Part shown: positions 19,288-21,643 of the stretch, piece by piece
How the letters are laid out: each line of letters opens with the position of its first letter
Position numbering within the stretch: the first letter of the stretch is position 1
Source of the DNA: CAZCCC01 sp964535715
GTDB lineage: Bacteria; Patescibacteriota; Patescibacteriia; Buchananbacterales; UBA6539
NCBI GenBank assembly: GCA_964535715.1
Contig: CAZHUO010000022.1
Location: 1 to 21,643, forward strand
Direction of reading: 5' to 3'
Length of the DNA: 21,643 bases
The notes under the pieces: model-generated
Seen by the model: only the letters and a program-made list of their open reading frames with translations
Told to the model about the DNA's origin: nothing
Databases searched by the model: none
Position numbers and translations under genes: made by a program

Positions 19288-21528
19288 TTATTGAAGTATT
19301 GGTCCATCTTCGTAATAATCTATGTGAATTTGGTTTAATTCTACTACTTCCGCCCATTCAAAATTATTGGCTTCAAAAACCTGAGCTGATTTGATTAACC
19401 TTCTTTTTGAACCTTCAAGCAAATAAACGCTTGAGCTATTTTTAGTTTTGACAAGTTTAACTGAAGGGTATGATTCTACATCCAAGGCGTCAACTCTTGC
19501 AACATTTCCCCAATAATTATTTTCATAACTAACGAAAACCGTAGGTGAAGGAAGATCAATTTTCAGCCATTTAACTTCATCTCTCTGAAAAAGATGATAA
19601 ATTCTTGAATCAACGGGAGTTCTGACTAACTTTGCACTAGGATATTTATCCAAGACGCTTTGAGAAACTATTTTTACATCGGACCAGCTGCACTGATATT
19701 TGGCAAAAGCCTGCGGACTGCTAATGTAGTGTTTAAGGCCATTTTCCAAAATCGCCCAAACATCCGGGGAATCAGCGCTTTTATACAAGGCTACAAACTT
19801 AGAATATCCTAGATTAGGATTACAAACATATTTTGTCTGTACCACTGAATCTATCTTAACTCCCAAAACCTGCGGTTCAATTGGTTCAGAACCTCCGACG
19901 GCAGAGCCAGAACTAGAACTTGAACCGGATTCGGTAGAAATTCTATAATTTACAATGTCTGAGATTTCATAGCCAATTGGCAACGGATGAAATTTAAGCC
20001 GTGCATCAGGGACAAAAGAAAAAGTTGAACCATTTTTATGTCTTTCTGCATACCAAATTTCTAATTTATGATATCCGGCAGTAAGATTAATATCTTTTTT
20101 ATTAGTCCTCGCTATATGAGTACCGTTTAAATCACTGGTCATATTGCCATCAATAAACACCCAGCAATCATCATCACAAGTAACTGAATAATTATATGTG
20201 GCAGTAGTTTCTACATCAATTACCGCTCTCCAGTGGATTGCAAAGTGATAAGGATCACCAGGTTTTGATTCATCAATTGGAAAGAACCTATCACCAAAAT
20301 TAATATTTAAGTCAACCCGGCTAAAACTGAAATATTTTGAACTATACCAATCATTATTTCCACCAACTATTGGATTAGGACCAATTGTCGATTCTACATC
20401 AGGATGATCAGTTGTTAAATTATAATACATCCCATAGAAACCAAAATCATTTTCAAAATCTATATCGCCAATTTTAACTCCTAAAACATCAGCTTGGACA
20501 CCATTGCTATTATTGCTATTATTTTGCTGATTTGAAGAATATGCCGATTTAGTAGTGAAAGAATAGCCAACCGCTTTTGCTGTGCTGTTAAAAACATCTT
20601 TGGCCTCAATCTGAAAATAATAGGTTGTATTGGCAGCAAGACCGTTTAAGACAATGCTTTTTTGAAAATCTCTGGGAGAATCTGTATTTATTGTTTTACT
20701 TAAAGAAGTCGGGCTTACGCCGTACTTAACAGTAGCACTGCTAAGCTTATTTGTTCTCCAAGAAATTATTGCTGATTTTTCAGTCACATTCGCATCATTT
20801 TCAGAAGTCGGTATTACATCATAAATTAACAAAGTATCATTGTCAGCACGGTTAGTTATGTCAGTTCTAAAAGTCATATCATACCAAACTGATGTATTAT
20901 TATCTTCATCTTTTGACCTGACTTTAAAATGATAAACAGTGGCCGGATTTAAGTCGGATAAAGTAACATCATGCATTAAAACCCTTGTACCATCGCTATA
21001 TTTGATTCCATAGGAATTTGTTTTACCATATTCAATTTCACTATTTGACGGCTTATCGGTAATCCACTGAATCGTAGCGGTAGTGCCGGTAGTATAAACC
21101 ACCCTAACATCAGATATTTTAGGCGCCTGAGTGTTTTGCAACTTACTTGTTTCAAAAGCATGTTCAAAAGAAGAAACCTCAACCAAGCCATCTGATGCGG
21201 TTATTTTGAGATAATAGACCGTTTCTGGCAAAAGTCCCGTTAAAGTAACCGAATTATTGCTTTGTTTAACAGGAATTTTGATAATCCGATTATAATTATT
21301 ATGGGATGTGCCATATTCAACCAAAGCTTCGGCAGATCTACTAGTTGTCCAAGAAACTGTGGCGGTTCTGTCTGTGTTTGTTATTTTAATATTAGCAATT
21401 GACAGTGGCTCATAAGCAAAAATAGCTGAAATAGGCGAAAAAATCATTGCCAATACTATGATTATTAATTGGTAGTTAATTAATTTTTTGGCTAAATTTA
21501 GTAATTTTTTGTTCATAAATAAATTCAT
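19288..21528 (-). CDS. Secreted surface protein with three FN3 domains, a PA14-like domain and a C-terminal triple repeat
   Basis: A signal peptide (about residues 15-38, ending AIFA) leads to three fibronectin type III domains (about 41-128, 134-222, 234-327; each with SWTT/QWIT/SWRT and YYLKI/YHFKV/YYFQI strands). After a Ser/Asn-rich linker and the words VLGVKIGDID comes a PA14/fibro-slime-like domain (about 355-516, with CDDDCWVFIDG at 451-461). A second linker (SGSSSSSGS, QVLGVKI at 553-559) precedes three copies of a 50-60-residue module (about 577-630, 632-688, 690-742; YPSAKLVRT, YPSVKLVKT, SSVYLLEGSKRRLI). PA14 domains often bind glycans, so adhesion to a host or matrix is plausible but inferred. 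The second ATG (21516) may be the real start. A consensus promoter (21555-21583) drives it. Confidence 0.88.
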   Translation of the reverse strand: MNLFMNKKLLNLAKKLINYQLIIIVLAMIFSPISAIFAYEPLSIANIKITNTDRTATVSWTTSRSAEALVEYGTSHNNYNRIIKIPVKQSNNSVTLTGLLPETVYYLKITASDGLVEVSSFEHAFETSKLQNTQAPKISDVRVVYTTGTTATIQWITDKPSNSEIEYGKTNSYGIKYSDGTRVLMHDVTLSDLNPATVYHFKVRSKDEDNNTSVWYDMTFRTDITNRADNDTLLIYDVIPTSENDANVTEKSAIISWRTNKLSSATVKYGVSPTSLSKTINTDSPRDFQKSIVLNGLAANTTYYFQIEAKDVFNSTAKAVGYSFTTKSAYSSNQQNNSNNSNGVQADVLGVKIGDIDFENDFGFYGMYYNLTTDHPDVESTIGPNPIVGGNNDWYSSKYFSFSRVDLNINFGDRFFPIDESKPGDPYHFAIHWRAVIDVETTATYNYSVTCDDDCWVFIDGNMTSDLNGTHIARTNKKDINLTAGYHKLEIWYAERHKNGSTFSFVPDARLKFHPLPIGYEISDIVNYRISTESGSSSSSGSAVGGSEPIEPQVLGVKIDSVVQTKYVCNPNLGYSKFVALYKSADSPDVWAILENGLKHYISSPQAFAKYQCSWSDVKIVSQSVLDKYPSAKLVRTPVDSRIYHLFQRDEVKWLKIDLPSPTVFVSYENNYWGNVARVDALDVESYPSVKLVKTKNSSSVYLLEGSKRRLIKSAQVFEANNFEWAEVVELNQIHIDYYEDGPILQ

Positions 21529-21554
21529 ATTTTTTATTAATTTAATAATTCTTC

Positions 21555-21583
21555 ATTATAGCATAGCTTACTATTTTTGTCAA
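21555..21583 (-). promoter_or_regulatory. Strong consensus promoter of the FN3/PA14 gene
   Basis: TTGACA (21578-21583), 17-base spacer, TATAAT (21555-21560) preceded by TGC: a full -35, full -10 and extended -10 on the minus strand. It is the best promoter match in the window. Confidence 0.85.
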
Positions 21584-21622
21584 TACATCCGTAATGGGCC
21601 AATAGCTTGGCAACACCTAAGG

Positions 21623-21628
21623 TATAAT
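21623..21628 (+). promoter_or_regulatory. -10 box of a leaderless promoter at the window end
   Basis: TATAAT ends six bases before ATG 21635, exactly as at 3526-3538. No convincing -35 is seen. Confidence 0.5.
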
Positions 21629-21634
21629 AACCAT

Positions 21635-21643
21635 ATGACTAAT
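21635..21643 (+). CDS. First three codons of a plus-strand gene (partial)
   Basis: ATG ACT AAT runs to the window end. Support is only the TATAAT six bases upstream and the divergent arrangement with the FN3/PA14 gene; nothing can be said about the product. Confidence 0.35.

Overview
The window is AT-rich, densely packed DNA that looks like a Candidate Phyla Radiation (Patescibacteria, Parcubacteria-like) genome. The evidence is indirect: many AT-only leaders without a Shine-Dalgarno, a lone PemK/MazF-type toxin whose N-terminal region matches a form I associate with this group, large secreted proteins with the spacer motif QVLGVK, and low-complexity repeats that spill into coding frames. TGA is used as a stop (the Nudix gene ends in TGA), which argues against the lineages that recode UGA. 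I could not run a database search, so the taxonomy is inference.

Left part (1-5300). A complete plus-strand unit (promoter, DksA-type zinc-finger protein, 90-aa unknown, bidirectional terminator) meets a minus-strand operon tsaD, tsaE and a 251-aa unknown. tsaD and tsaE make the tRNA t6A modification. Both carry in-frame copies of a short DNA repeat. A 530-base gene-free, hairpin-rich and locally GC-richer stretch lies upstream of tsaD. Then come a plus-strand M50-like membrane metalloprotease and a convergent minus-strand dolichol-kinase-like CTP-dependent kinase.

Middle (5300-13900), nearly all minus strand: a 752-aa beta-propeller lipoprotein, truB, and two paralogous exported HExxH proteins (730 and 740 aa). 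Between the two paralogues lie an orphan MazF-like toxin without a normal start codon and a candidate plus-strand small RNA with its own promoter and terminator. A 96-aa unknown precedes the second paralogue.

Right part (14100-21643), minus strand: an ICMT-type membrane methyltransferase, a leucine-rich-repeat lipoprotein, an M23 peptidase lipoprotein, a likely operon of two small helical proteins, a Nudix hydrolase and a beta-CASP RNase-like protein, then a cold-shock protein, tRNA-Glu(TTC), and a 746-aa FN3/PA14 surface protein. The first codons of a plus-strand gene close the window.

The region is rich in envelope and secreted proteins mixed with tRNA modification (tsaD, tsaE, truB). Promoters are readable: several have an extended -10 (TGnTATAAT type). 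Some sit directly against the T-run of the preceding gene's terminator, and several genes appear leaderless. No CRISPR array, insertion sequence or phage module was seen.
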